Source: Aeromicrobium sp. Root495 (GTDB taxonomy: Bacteria; Actinomycetota; Actinomycetes; Propionibacteriales; Nocardioidaceae). From it: 64,000 bases of DNA. Positions 35,789 to 44,442 of the stretch are shown here, one piece after another (position 1 is the stretch's first letter; each line of letters begins with the position of its first letter). A model generated the notes under the pieces. The model did not search any database and was not told where the DNA came from. It saw only the letters and a list, made by a program, of their open reading frames with translations. The position numbers and the translations under genes were made by a program. The stretch covers positions 2,062,601-2,126,600 of the forward strand of contig NZ_LMFJ01000001.1 in the NCBI RefSeq assembly GCF_001426755.1. The letters run 5' to 3'.

Positions 35789-36664
35789 CTACCGGCCAGT
35801 ACTCTCTGCTGCCGGGTCCGCCCGTGTGACCTGCACGACCGCCAGTCCGGCCAGGATCAGCCCGAGCCCCACGTAGACGCCCCAGGCTGGGGTCTGCCCG
35901 AGCCAGACACCGGCGAGCAGCGCTGCCCCGGGCACCTCGAGCAGGAGCAGCAGCGAGATCACGAGTGGACTCATCACCGCGAGCAGGTGGTTGAGGAGCG
36001 AGTGGCCGAGCAGCTGGGCGCACACCGTGACCGCCGCGATGAGCAGCCAGTCCCGAGCGGCGTACCCACCGAGGTCGACGCCCCCGGCCACGCAGACCAC
36101 GAGCAGGACCACGGAACACGTGCCGTAGCAGGCCGTCGTGTAGGCGGTCGTGGAGAGGACGCCGCGCACCTGCTGACCCATCAGCAGGTAGGCCGCGGCG
36201 AACGCTCCCCCGGCGACGGCCAGCACGTCGCCCGCGGCGGCGCGCCACGACACGGAGACGTCGACCCCCGACACCACCAGCACGCCGACCACCGACAGCA
36301 GGGAGCCGACGACGACCGAGCGCTGCACCCCCACGCCGCGGACGGCGTCGAACGCGACGACCCACAGCAGCTGGGTCGTCACGAGCGCCGTGGCCGCCGC
36401 GACCGTGGTGAGCTTGAGCGAGGACACCCACGTGGCGAAGTGCGCCGCGAGCATCACTCCCGCCAGGACCGTGAGGACGAGGTGCCGGCGGTCGAGCGCG
36501 CGGTACTCGTCGCGGCACCGCACGCCGGCCACCGGGGCGAGCACCACCGTGGCGGCGGCGTTGCGCCAGAACGCGATGGCCAGGGCCGGCGCGTGCGTCC
36601 CCGCCATGAGCGGTCCGGAGGCCGAGACCCCGAGGACGGCCACCATGGCCAGGAACGCGTTCAC
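35789..36664 (-). CDS. EamA-family (DMT superfamily) transporter
   Basis: The protein has 291 residues with about ten hydrophobic segments in two 5-TM halves, as in EamA/RhaT exporters of amino acids or metabolites. A Pro/Gly-rich loop separates the repeats. Cytoplasmic tail (RADPAAESTGR). GTG 36664 is the start. Substrate cannot be inferred; it sits between acyl-CoA dehydrogenase and WS/DGAT. Confidence 0.88.
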   Translation of the reverse strand: MNAFLAMVAVLGVSASGPLMAGTHAPALAIAFWRNAAATVVLAPVAGVRCRDEYRALDRRHLVLTVLAGVMLAAHFATWVSSLKLTTVAAATALVTTQLLWVVAFDAVRGVGVQRSVVVGSLLSVVGVLVVSGVDVSVSWRAAAGDVLAVAGGAFAAAYLLMGQQVRGVLSTTAYTTACYGTCSVVLLVVCVAGGVDLGGYAARDWLLIAAVTVCAQLLGHSLLNHLLAVMSPLVISLLLLLEVPGAALLAGVWLGQTPAWGVYVGLGLILAGLAVVQVTRADPAAESTGR

Positions 36665-36716
36665 CGACCCAGTCTGCCCGTCCCGCGACCGAGGCGGTCG
36701 GGCGGCCGACCGGACC

Positions 36717-38096
36717 TCAGCCCCAGGCGGTCTCGAGCTCGGCGAGCGCGTTCTCGAGGTGGGTCAGCAGACGCTGGAGGTGCGGCACGCTCGTGCGGCA
36801 CCCGATGATGCCGAAGTCGAGGTAGCCGGCACGGCTCGTGAGCGTGAAGTTGACGGCCTGTCCGTCGAGCACGATGGAGACGGGGTACATCCCGTCCAGA
36901 CGCGCCCCGTTGAAGTACATCTCCTGGCTCGGGCCGGGGACGTTGGAGATCACGACGTTGAAGGGCGGGTGCGTGTACTTCACGAAGCCCGGCACGGGCG
37001 TGAGCGCGAGCGGGGCCATCTGCAACGCCGAGAACGCCAGGATCTGCATGGGAGTGAGCCCGCCGAGCAGCTTCTTGGCCTGCCGTGAGGAGTACGAGAT
37101 CTCCTCGAGCCGGGTGGGTCCGTTCTCGCGGTCGGTGGCGAGGTTGACGACGATCACGCCCACCGAGTTGCCGGTGGCCTCCGTCTTCCCGGCCGACTCC
37201 GCCCGGAGCGCGAGCGAGACCGGGACCATCGCCGTCATAGGCTCGTCGGGCAGCGCGTGCTGCTCGATGAGGTACTCGCGCAGCGCACCGGAGACCATCG
37301 CCAGCACGACGTCGTTGAGGGTCGTGGCCGACGACTTGGCGACCCGCTGGATCCGCTCGATCTCCCACGACTGCGCGGCGAAGCGCCGGGCGCCGCCCAC
37401 GGGGCCGTTGAGGATGGTCTTGGGCGCACGGGGCAGCGTGACGTCGCCCTCGCGGACGATCTGGTTGGCGATCTTCAGCGAGGCGGGGAGCAGGCCGGCG
37501 ACCTCGCCCATCGTGTCGAGCCCGCCCCGCATGAGGCCGAGCGGATCGAGCCCGCGGCTCCTGCCGCCGCCTCCGGAGCGGGGCGGCAGCGACCAGGGCG
37601 CGACGCAGTCGCGACGTTCCGGGTCCTCGCTCAGCGCACGCTGCATGAGCCGCAGGGCCGAGACACCGTCGAGCATGGAGTGGTGGATCTTGCTGTAGAC
37701 CGCGACCCGGCCGTCCTTGAGCCCCTCGATGGCGTGGACCTCCCAGAGCGGGCGGTGCCGGTCGAGCAACGAGCCGTGCCAGCGCGAGACCATCTGGAGC
37801 AGCTCGCGGATGCGGCCCGGCTGCGGGATGGCGGAGTGCCGCACGTGGTACTCGGTGTCGATCGTGTCGTCCTGCGACCACCACGTGTTGCCGAGCGTGC
37901 CCACCGGCTCCTTGGGGCGCTTGCGGAACGTGGGCGACACGTAGTCGTTGCCCCGGAAGTTCTCCACCATCTCCCGCACGAAGTCGGGTCCCGCGCCCTC
38001 GGGCGGCTGGAACAGCTGCAGGCCTCCCACGTGCATGGGGTGCTCACGGCTCTCGGCGAACAAGAACATCGAGTCCGTGGGTGGCATGTAGGCCAT
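36717..38096 (-). CDS. Wax ester synthase / diacylglycerol acyltransferase (WS/DGAT)
   Basis: The protein has 459 residues. The catalytic HHxxxDG motif is HHSMLDG (138-144); LNDVVLA, SNVPGP and the C-terminal LDFGIIGCR segment are all present, as in actinobacterial Tgs/WS-DGAT enzymes that make triacylglycerol or wax esters from acyl-CoA. It is divergently transcribed from an HSL-type lipase, an apparent storage-lipid synthesis/breakdown pair. Confidence 0.93.
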   Translation of the reverse strand: MAYMPPTDSMFLFAESREHPMHVGGLQLFQPPEGAGPDFVREMVENFRGNDYVSPTFRKRPKEPVGTLGNTWWSQDDTIDTEYHVRHSAIPQPGRIRELLQMVSRWHGSLLDRHRPLWEVHAIEGLKDGRVAVYSKIHHSMLDGVSALRLMQRALSEDPERRDCVAPWSLPPRSGGGGRSRGLDPLGLMRGGLDTMGEVAGLLPASLKIANQIVREGDVTLPRAPKTILNGPVGGARRFAAQSWEIERIQRVAKSSATTLNDVVLAMVSGALREYLIEQHALPDEPMTAMVPVSLALRAESAGKTEATGNSVGVIVVNLATDRENGPTRLEEISYSSRQAKKLLGGLTPMQILAFSALQMAPLALTPVPGFVKYTHPPFNVVISNVPGPSQEMYFNGARLDGMYPVSIVLDGQAVNFTLTSRAGYLDFGIIGCRTSVPHLQRLLTHLENALAELETAWG

Positions 38097-38158
38097 GAAG
38101 GGGTACTCCTGCGGATGAGGACGAGGTGGCAGTACGCTAACGACTCCGTGTGGCGCAA

Positions 38159-38173
38159 GTCACTCGGAGTGAC
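38159..38173. promoter_or_regulatory. 15-bp palindrome GTCACTCGGAGTGAC, likely operator
   Basis: A perfect 7-1-7 palindrome in the 122-bp region between the divergent WS/DGAT and lipase genes, 45 bp upstream of the lipase ATG. Size and symmetry suit a TetR- or GntR-type dimeric repressor. Confidence 0.6.
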
Positions 38174-38218
38174 ATCATTGTGAACACACGATCAACTGAT
38201 CCCCCCAGGAGGCCCCGC

Positions 38219-39298
38219 ATGGGTGCTCATCTCACGCTGGCCGCAGAGCCGCGCTACTTCCGTGGCACGAGCCTGCAGTCCCGTCTCCTGGGTGCCGGAC
38301 TGCGGCACAGCGTACGCCCGATCCTCGGGGCCTGGGCGCGGCTTCCGTTCGACTTCTTCCCGCCCAACCTGCTCGAGCACGCGGCCCGCCTGCTGCCCGT
38401 CCACGAGGGCACCAGCTGGCGCTCGGTGCAGCTCGCCGACGGCCCGGCCGAGTGGCTCATGGCCAAGGGCGTGCACGACATCCACCACGGCAACCGCAAG
38501 GCCGTCCTCTACTTCCACGGCGGCGCGTTCCTCACGTGCGGCCTCAACACCCACCGCCGTCTCGTCTCGCGCATCTCCTACGCGGCGGACCAGCCCGTCC
38601 TCAACGTCGGCTACCGCCAGATGCCCCACGAGCCCATCACGGAGTCCATCGCCGACGGCGTCACGGGCTTCCGCTGGCTGCTCGAGCAGGGCTACGCGGC
38701 CGAGGACATCACCATCGCCGGCGACTCCGCCGGCGGGTACCTCGCCTTCAGCGTCGCCCGCGCCGTGATCGACCTCGAGCTCGGCCGACCCGCCGGCGTC
38801 GTCGCCCTCTCGCCGCTGCTCGACGTCGGGTCGGAGCGCAAGGCCGCGCACCGCAACGCCGACCGCTGCCAGACCTTCCCGCTGCACGCGCTCGAGCGCT
38901 TCAGCAAGGTCTCGCTCCGCATGGACACGCGTCGCGGCATCGACGGCACCCGTCTCTGCCCGGTCGACATGCCGCTCGCCGACATGCCGCCGGCGCTCAT
39001 CCAGATCGGCTCGCACGAGATCCTGCTCGCCGACGCCGAGTACATGGCCAACCGTCTCGTCTCTGCCGGCGTGCCGTGCGACCTGCAGGTGTGGGACCGC
39101 CAGGTCCACGTCTTCCAGGCTGCCGCCTCCTGGGTCCCTGAGGGCCGCGCCGCCATCACCGAGATCGGCGAGTTCATCGAGGCACTGGCCGAGCAGGAGC
39201 AGGCGCCCGAGCGTCGCCCGCAGCCGGCCCGGCGCCGCGCCGCGGCCCGCACGGCAGCTGCCGCGGCAGGCCCGGTCGTCGGCACCGTCGAGGCCTGA
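38219..39298 (+). CDS. HSL-family alpha/beta hydrolase (lipase/esterase)
   Basis: The protein has 359 residues. The oxyanion motif HGG (100-102, YFHGGAF) and nucleophile elbow GDSAGG (Ser170) identify the hormone-sensitive-lipase family; the acidic residue and His lie in the C-terminal half (IGSHEILLADAEY; DRQVHVF). The tail (residues 325-359) is an Ala/Arg-rich disordered extension. GGAGG lies 7 nt upstream of ATG 38219. Cytoplasmic lipid or carboxyester hydrolysis is likely, perhaps of stored lipid. Confidence 0.9.
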   Translation: MGAHLTLAAEPRYFRGTSLQSRLLGAGLRHSVRPILGAWARLPFDFFPPNLLEHAARLLPVHEGTSWRSVQLADGPAEWLMAKGVHDIHHGNRKAVLYFHGGAFLTCGLNTHRRLVSRISYAADQPVLNVGYRQMPHEPITESIADGVTGFRWLLEQGYAAEDITIAGDSAGGYLAFSVARAVIDLELGRPAGVVALSPLLDVGSERKAAHRNADRCQTFPLHALERFSKVSLRMDTRRGIDGTRLCPVDMPLADMPPALIQIGSHEILLADAEYMANRLVSAGVPCDLQVWDRQVHVFQAAASWVPEGRAAITEIGEFIEALAEQEQAPERRPQPARRRAAARTAAAAAGPVVGTVEA

Positions 39299-39319
39299 AC
39301 CGGGCCGCACCGCGGCCGG

Positions 39320-39325
39320 TAGGGT
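39320..39325 (+). promoter_or_regulatory. -10 hexamer TAGGGT for leaderless MgtE-N/CBS gene
   Basis: TAGGGT, 6 nt from GTG 39332. Confidence 0.55.
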
Positions 39326-39331
39326 GCAGTC

Positions 39332-40582
39332 GTGAGCACCGCCCCCGGACGCATCTTCCTGTCCCGCATCGTCGGGCAGGCCGTCTTCGACCCCGCGGGC
39401 GACCAGGTCGGCAAGCTCCGCGACGTCGTCGTGGGCGTGCGCTCGGCCCGCCAGCGCCCCCGCGTGGTCGGCCTCGTCGTGGAGGTCCTGGGGCGTCGCC
39501 GCGTCTTCCTGCCCATCACGCGCGTCACGTCGCTGGACTCCGGCCAGATCATCACCACCGGCGTGCTCAACCTGCGCAAGTTCGAGAAGCGGCGCAGCGA
39601 GACCCTCGCCATCCACGAGCTCTTCGACCGCAGCGTCACCACGCCCGACGACAAGGCCGGCACGGTCTACGACCTCGCCATGGAGCAGGACAGCCGCCGC
39701 GACTGGTTCGTGAGCCACGTGGCCGTCCACGAGAGCTCCAAGCGCTTCGGCCGTCGCGGCCAGACCCACGTGCTCGAGTGGGACGAGGCCCGCGGTCTCG
39801 TGGGTGAGGAGGCCGGCCAGGGCGCCACCTACCTGCTGGCCACGATGGACGAGATGCGGCCGGCCGACGTCGCCAACGCCCTGCTTGACCTACCGCCCAA
39901 GCGTCGGACCGAGCTCGTCCGCGAGCTCGACGACGAGCGGCTCGCCGACGTCCTCGAGGAGCTCCCCGACACCGCTCGGGTCGAGATCCTCGGCGTGCTC
40001 AACCCCGAGCGCGCCGCCGACGTGCTCGAGGAGATGGACCCCGACGACGCCGCCGACCTCCTCGGCGAGCTCCCCCCGGCCATGGCCGAGAACCTCTTGG
40101 CCCTCATGGAGCCCGAGGACGCCGAGGACGTGCGCCGCCTGCTCACGTACGAGGAGCGCACGGCCGGCGGCATGATGACGTCGGAGCCGGTCATCCTGCC
40201 CCCCGACGCCACGCTCGCCGAGGCCCTGGCCCGCATCCGCGACCCCGAGCTCGGCCCGGCCCTGGCCTCCATGGTCTACGTGTGCCGCCCGCCCGTGGAG
40301 ACGCCCACCGGCCGCTTCCTCGGCGTCGTGCACTTCCAGGCGCTGCTGCGCGACCCGCCGTCCACCCTCGTGGGCGGCCTCGCCGACAACGACATCGAGT
40401 GGCCGCGCCCCGACGCCTCCCTCGAGCACGTGGCCAACCTGCTCGCCTCTTACGACCTCGTGGCCCTGCCCGTCGTCGACGAGAACTTCCACCTCCTGGG
40501 CGCCGTGACCATCGACGACGTCCTCGACCACCTCCTGCCCGAGGGCTGGCGCGAGCGCACCGTGGAGACCAACGATGGCTGA
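39332..40582 (+). CDS. PRC-barrel / MgtE-N / CBS-domain protein (no membrane domain)
   Basis: The protein has 416 residues. Residues 1-120 look like a PRC-barrel-type sheet (LSRIVGQAVFDPAGDQVGKLRDVV). Residues 165-275 form the MgtE N-terminal superhelical domain (RADVLEEMDPDDAADLLGELP repeats), then two CBS domains with GGMMTSEPVILPPDATLAEAL and LLASYDLVALPVVDENFHLLGAVT. The TM channel of MgtE is missing, so it is not itself a transporter. An 8-bp overlap joins it to DUF1003, suggesting a complex. Equivalent to Rv1232c in position. Confidence 0.85.
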   Translation: MSTAPGRIFLSRIVGQAVFDPAGDQVGKLRDVVVGVRSARQRPRVVGLVVEVLGRRRVFLPITRVTSLDSGQIITTGVLNLRKFEKRRSETLAIHELFDRSVTTPDDKAGTVYDLAMEQDSRRDWFVSHVAVHESSKRFGRRGQTHVLEWDEARGLVGEEAGQGATYLLATMDEMRPADVANALLDLPPKRRTELVRELDDERLADVLEELPDTARVEILGVLNPERAADVLEEMDPDDAADLLGELPPAMAENLLALMEPEDAEDVRRLLTYEERTAGGMMTSEPVILPPDATLAEALARIRDPELGPALASMVYVCRPPVETPTGRFLGVVHFQALLRDPPSTLVGGLADNDIEWPRPDASLEHVANLLASYDLVALPVVDENFHLLGAVTIDDVLDHLLPEGWRERTVETNDG

Positions 40583-41156
40583 GCGCAAGGACCGCCAGGA
40601 GCGGCACGACCGCGACCGCGTCTCCCGTCTCGACCAGCCACGCGACCGGCACCGCACCCTGCGCAGCACGCTGCGCGGGCGCAGCTACGACTCCGACCGG
40701 TTCGGCCGCTTCGCCGAGTCCTTCGCGCGTTTCATGGGCACCGCCACGTTCCTCGTCTGGATGACGATCTTCATCGTCGTGTGGGTGATCTGGAACGCCT
40801 CGTGGGGTCCCGAGCGGCCCCGCTGGGACGAGTACCCGTTCATCTTCCTCACGCTCATCCTGTCGCTCCAGGCGTCGTACGCGGCCCCGCTCATCCTGCT
40901 CGCGCAGAACCGTCAGGAGGCCCGCGACCGCGTCCAGCAGGAGCACGACCGCGACGCCAACGCCCAGTCGCACGCCGACATGGAGTTCCTGACCCGCGAG
41001 GTCGCGAGCCTGCGTCTGGGCATCGGTGAGATGGCCACGCGCGACTTCATCCGCAGCGAGCTCCGCGGTCTGGCCGAGACCCTGGCCGAGTCCGACGACG
41101 ACGCCGCGGACCACGGGCGCGAGGACGACGACCGCAGGTCAGGGCAGTCTCACTGA
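40575..41156 (+). CDS. DUF1003 membrane protein
   Basis: The protein has 193 residues. Two transmembrane helices (FLVWMTIFIVVWVIWNA at ~59-76; YPFIFLTLILSLQASYAAPLILLAQN at ~86-112) with the conserved DEYPFIFLTLILSLQAS motif of DUF1003, flanked by charged coiled-coil-like tails. It overlaps the previous gene by 8 bp. It supplies the membrane part that the MgtE-N/CBS protein lacks, though a functional link is inference. Confidence 0.9.
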   Translation: MAERKDRQERHDRDRVSRLDQPRDRHRTLRSTLRGRSYDSDRFGRFAESFARFMGTATFLVWMTIFIVVWVIWNASWGPERPRWDEYPFIFLTLILSLQASYAAPLILLAQNRQEARDRVQQEHDRDANAQSHADMEFLTREVASLRLGIGEMATRDFIRSELRGLAETLAESDDDAADHGREDDDRRSGQSH

Positions 41157-41177
41157 TCCTGCCTGGTCACCCGCACG

Positions 41178-41183
41178 TACGAT
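41178..41183 (+). promoter_or_regulatory. -10 hexamer TACGAT for leaderless mrp
   Basis: TACGAT, 7 nt from ATG 41191. Confidence 0.5.
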
Positions 41184-41190
41184 GGTGGAC

Positions 41191-42348
41191 ATGGCAGTGA
41201 TCAGCGAGGACGCAGTCCGCACAGCGCTCGGCGGCGTCAACGACCCCGAGATCAAGCGACCCATCACCGAGCTCGGCATGGTCGACACGATCACCATCGA
41301 CGGCGACGCCGTCACGGTGCGCCTTCTCCTCACGGTGGCCGGCTGCCCTCTCAAGGACACACTGACGCGTGACGTCACCGCGGCCGTGGTGGCCCTGGAC
41401 CCTGCTCTCACCGTGCACGTCGACATGGGCGTCATGACCGACGACCAGCGCAAGAGCATGCAGGAGATGCTCCGCGGCGGCCGCTCCGAGCGCGAGATCC
41501 CCTTCGCCCAGCCCGGCTCGCTCACCAAGGTCTACGCCATCGCCTCGGGCAAGGGCGGTGTCGGCAAGTCGTCGGTCACCGTCAACCTCGCCGTCGCCAT
41601 GGCCCGCCGCGGACTCAAGGTCGGTGTCCTCGACGCCGACATCTACGGTCACTCCATCCCCGACATGCTGGGCATCGGCGACCTCCGACCCACGCAGGTC
41701 GAGGAGATGATCATGCCCGTCCCCGTGCCGGTCGCCGGCGCGGAGCACGACGTCAAGGCCATCAGCATCGGCATGCTGAAGCCCCGCAAGGACCAGGTCG
41801 TCGCGTGGCGCGGCCCCATGCTCGACCGCGCGCTCGTGCAGATGCTGAGCGACGTCTACTGGGGCGACCTCGACGCCCTCCTCCTCGACCTCCCCCCGGG
41901 CACCGGCGACATGGCCATCAGCCTGGGCCAGCACCTCGCCAACGCCGAGGTCATCGTCGTCACCACGCCGCAGACCGCCGCCGCCTCGGTGGCCGAGCGC
42001 GCCGGCACGATGGCCTCGATGATGCACCAGCGCGTCGTGGGCGTCGTGGAGAACATGTCGTACCTCACCACGCCCAACGGCGACCGCATGGAGGTCTTCG
42101 GGTCCGGTGGCGCCGCCGCCGTCTCGGCCGCGCTCAGCGAGCGCTTCGGCTACGACGTCCCCGTGCTCGGCCAGGTGCCGCTGGAGGAGAAGTTCCGCGA
42201 GGGCGGCGACTCCGGCTCCCCCATCGTGTCCGCGGACCCCGACGCCGAGTCGGCCAAGATCCTCCAGGGGATCGCCGACCAGCTGTCCGGACGCTCGCGC
42301 GGCCTCGCCGGGATGCAGCTGGGCCTCGCGCCCACCGGCCGACTGTAG
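41191..42348 (+). CDS. mrp: Mrp/NBP35-type ATPase, Fe-S cluster carrier
   Basis: The protein has 385 residues. The N-terminal MIP18/DUF59 domain carries GCPLKDTL (Cys52); the Walker A is GKGGVGKS (120-127), then DADIYGHS and LLDLPPGTGD. The usual CxxC Fe-S motif after ENMSY is replaced by TTPNGD, as in many actinobacterial homologues, so any cluster would be bound differently. Likely a Fe-S scaffold/transfer ATPase. Next to tatB as in mycobacteria (Rv1229c/Rv1224). Confidence 0.9.
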   Translation: MAVISEDAVRTALGGVNDPEIKRPITELGMVDTITIDGDAVTVRLLLTVAGCPLKDTLTRDVTAAVVALDPALTVHVDMGVMTDDQRKSMQEMLRGGRSEREIPFAQPGSLTKVYAIASGKGGVGKSSVTVNLAVAMARRGLKVGVLDADIYGHSIPDMLGIGDLRPTQVEEMIMPVPVPVAGAEHDVKAISIGMLKPRKDQVVAWRGPMLDRALVQMLSDVYWGDLDALLLDLPPGTGDMAISLGQHLANAEVIVVTTPQTAAASVAERAGTMASMMHQRVVGVVENMSYLTTPNGDRMEVFGSGGAAAVSAALSERFGYDVPVLGQVPLEEKFREGGDSGSPIVSADPDAESAKILQGIADQLSGRSRGLAGMQLGLAPTGRL

Positions 42349-42357
42349 GTCGCGCCC

Positions 42358-42675
42358 GTGTTCGGGATGGGCTGGCCGGAGATCGGCGTCATCGTCGTCG
42401 TCGGCCTCATGGTCTTCGGTCCCGACCGTCTCCCCGACATGGCTCGCCAGGCGGGCAAGTTCATCCGCACCGTCCGCCAGATGGCCGACAACGCCAAGAA
42501 CGACCTGGGTCGCGAGATCGGCCACGACCTCAGCGGCATGGAGCTGCGCGACCTCGACCCCCGCGAGGTCGTGCGCCGCAGCTTCCTCGACGAGGCCGAC
42601 ACGGCGCCTGCCCCCACGACCGACCGCTCGCTGCGCGTCGGCGAGGTCCCCCCGTACGACCCCGAGTCCACCTGA
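42358..42675 (+). CDS. tatB: Twin-arginine translocase subunit TatB
   Basis: The protein has 105 residues. The N-terminal membrane helix (WPEIGVIVVVGLMVFGPDRLP) with the GPDRLP hinge, followed by an amphipathic helix (MARQAGKFIRTVRQMA), is diagnostic for TatA/B. The length and C-terminal tail fit TatB. GTG start. tatA/tatC are not nearby. It lies 9 nt after mrp and shares its transcript. Confidence 0.88.
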   Translation: MFGMGWPEIGVIVVVGLMVFGPDRLPDMARQAGKFIRTVRQMADNAKNDLGREIGHDLSGMELRDLDPREVVRRSFLDEADTAPAPTTDRSLRVGEVPPYDPEST

Positions 42676-42736
42676 GTCGTCGGCGCCCGCGCCTGGCGGC
42701 GGTGACCTGGCGTCCTTCGTGCAGGGTCGGCGCGCC

Positions 42737-42801
42737 GGGCGGTGCCTCAGCGTCCGTTCCCGGTCCGTGAGTCCCCGGGTCCGGACGCTTGCTCACCGCC
42801 C
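42737..42801. terminator. Nested stem-loop between convergent tatB and anti-sigma gene
   Basis: Outer arms GGGCGGTG (42737-42744) and CACCGCCC (42794-42801) enclose inner arms AGCGTCCG (42749-42756) and CGGACGCT (42782-42789). Probably a bidirectional terminator; no T-tract. Confidence 0.65.
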
Positions 42802-42816
42802 GTCGGCAGGCAGGTC

Positions 42817-43674
42817 TCAGGCCGCGCCGAGCCAGGCGGACATGCGTTCCACGCCGTCCTCGAGCCGGTCGAGCCTGCTCTGGGGGTGGGCCGCCGAGGG
42901 CAGCTCGCTCACGGCCTGCACGAGGGTGTCGCGGTCGACGTCGCTCACGACCGTGTAGACCACACCGTCGGAGTCCCACGTGACCACGGCGGGCGAGCCG
43001 CTGCGCACCCACACGCGGTGCTCGTCCCAGACGTCGGCCGAGAAGCCCGTGACGGTGGAGGTGTCGAGCGCCCCGTTCTGCTCGTAGAGGCGGAGCCGGT
43101 GCGTGCCGTCGGAGTACGTGACGGCGATGGTGCCGCTGCCCTCGTGCCAGCGTCCGTCGACGCGCTCGAGCGTCCCGGCCAGGCGCTCGTGACACGGGAA
43201 GCCGTTGCTGTCGAGCCTCGACATGGCAGCGACGGTCATGGTGTCCTGCGCCGTGCCGTAGCCGTCGGCGAAGTCCGCGGCGTAGGAGTCGAACGACGGC
43301 GCCACCGGGTCGGCCTCGGCCGGCCGGGCCCCCGCCAGGTAGGCCGTCGCCACGACGGCGAACGAGGCACCCACCACGACCACGCCGGCACCCAGGCCCC
43401 GCGAGCGTCCGAGCCGGGCCCACCACCGGCGACGACGTGGCAGCGGCCCTGCGGCAGGAGCCTCGTCGGGAAGGTTGCTCAGCGTCTGCAGCAGCGACAG
43501 CGGGACGTCGGGACGTCGCGTGCCCAGCTGCATGCGTGCCTTGGTCTGCTGGTGGAGGTCGACCACGCCGCGGCACGCAGCGCAGTGGGAGAGGTGACGC
43601 TCGGCAGCCTTGGCGGCACGGGGCGACAGCTGCCCGTCCACGAAGGCTGAGACGTCGTCACCGAGATGCGCCAA
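42817..43674 (-). CDS. SigE anti-sigma factor (zinc-finger, RseA-like) with extracytoplasmic domain
   Basis: The protein has 285 residues. The N-terminus has the zinc-binding HxxxCxxC motif (H27, C31, C34) of ZAS anti-sigma factors, then one membrane helix (~83-105) and a ~175-residue outer domain with an RseB/MucB-like beta pattern (VTYSDGTHRLRLYEQNGAL). It is nearly twice as long as mycobacterial RseA. The start is TTG 43674, 1 nt after the sigE stop, with GGAG upstream; no ATG/GTG fits. The htrA protease gene that follows in mycobacteria is missing. Confidence 0.8.
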   Translation of the reverse strand: MAHLGDDVSAFVDGQLSPRAAKAAERHLSHCAACRGVVDLHQQTKARMQLGTRRPDVPLSLLQTLSNLPDEAPAAGPLPRRRRWWARLGRSRGLGAGVVVVGASFAVVATAYLAGARPAEADPVAPSFDSYAADFADGYGTAQDTMTVAAMSRLDSNGFPCHERLAGTLERVDGRWHEGSGTIAVTYSDGTHRLRLYEQNGALDTSTVTGFSADVWDEHRVWVRSGSPAVVTWDSDGVVYTVVSDVDRDTLVQAVSELPSAAHPQSRLDRLEDGVERMSAWLGAA

Positions 43675-43675
43675 C

Positions 43676-44239
43676 TCAGGCTCCGACCGGTCCCAGGAAG
43701 CGCGTGCGCCCCACCGAGGGAGCGCGGTGGGCCAGGGCGGCGCGCAGCTGCGTGCGGCCACGGTGGATGCGGGAGCGCACGGTGCCGATCTTGATGCCCA
43801 GCACGTCGGCGATCTCCTCGTACGACAGGCCCTCGACGTCGCACAGCACGACGGCCACGCGGAACTCCTCGGAGATCGAGGCGAGCGCCGACTCGACGTC
43901 GGGATCGAAGCCCGCGTCGTGCAGCGTGGCGTCGGGGCCGACCTCGGAGCCCGCGAGGCGCTCCTCGGCACCGTCGGTGAAGCCGTCCATGCGGATGCGG
44001 CTCGAGCGGCGCACGCGGTCGAGGAAGAGATTGGTGGTGATCCGGTGGATCCAGCCGTTGAAGTTCCCGGCCTGGTACGAGTCGAGCGAGCGGAAGACCC
44101 GGATGAAGACGTCCTGCGTGAGGTCCTCGGCGTCGTGGCGGTTGCCCGTCAGCCGGTACGCGAGCCGGTAGACGCGGGCGGAGTGCTCCGCCACGATCTC
44201 GTCCCAGCTCGTCTGGTTGCTCATCTGATCGACGTCCAT
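43676..44239 (-). CDS. sigE: ECF sigma factor SigE
   Basis: The protein has 187 residues. Region 2 has [31 protein letters not shown] and [17 protein letters not shown]; region 4 has [24 protein letters not shown] and [11 protein letters not shown]. These segments match mycobacterial SigE closely from memory. It drives envelope-stress transcription. A GGGAACC-N16-CGTT promoter upstream suggests autoregulation. ATG 44239 or 44224 could be the start; the protein lacks the long N-terminal leader of M. tuberculosis SigE. Co-transcribed with its anti-sigma gene. Confidence 0.92.
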   Translation of the reverse strand: MDVDQMSNQTSWDEIVAEHSARVYRLAYRLTGNRHDAEDLTQDVFIRVFRSLDSYQAGNFNGWIHRITTNLFLDRVRRSSRIRMDGFTDGAEERLAGSEVGPDATLHDAGFDPDVESALASISEEFRVAVVLCDVEGLSYEEIADVLGIKIGTVRSRIHRGRTQLRAALAHRAPSVGRTRFLGPVGA

Positions 44240-44269
44240 GCCTCGTATCGTGGTGCTGTCACCTGAGAG

Positions 44270-44296
44270 AACGCCCAGAGCCGCCTGACGGTTCCC
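44270..44296 (-). promoter_or_regulatory. SigE-type promoter GGGAACC-N16-CGTT upstream of sigE
   Basis: On the minus strand GGGAACC (44296-44290) is followed after 16 nt by CGTT (44273-44270), 30 nt upstream of the ATG at 44239. It fits the ECF/SigE promoter consensus and implies autoregulation. Confidence 0.75.
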
Positions 44297-44442
44297 TGCG
44301 ATCCTCCGACCATCCTGGCGGGCCAGGTTTCACCCCGCACCTTCGGCGATCCGTTCCACCGGATCCGGGTCGTGGCCCACTAGGCTGACCCCGAGCCGTT
44401 GTCCCGCTGACCTGCGAGGACAGCCCGACGAAGGAGTGCGCC

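Noticed and set aside
39332-40582. Magnesium channel MgtE
   Set aside because: No transmembrane domain; only PRC-barrel, MgtE-N and CBS modules.
44436-44438. GTG at 44436 as start of the O-methyltransferase
   Set aside because: Out of frame with the conserved methyltransferase fold.
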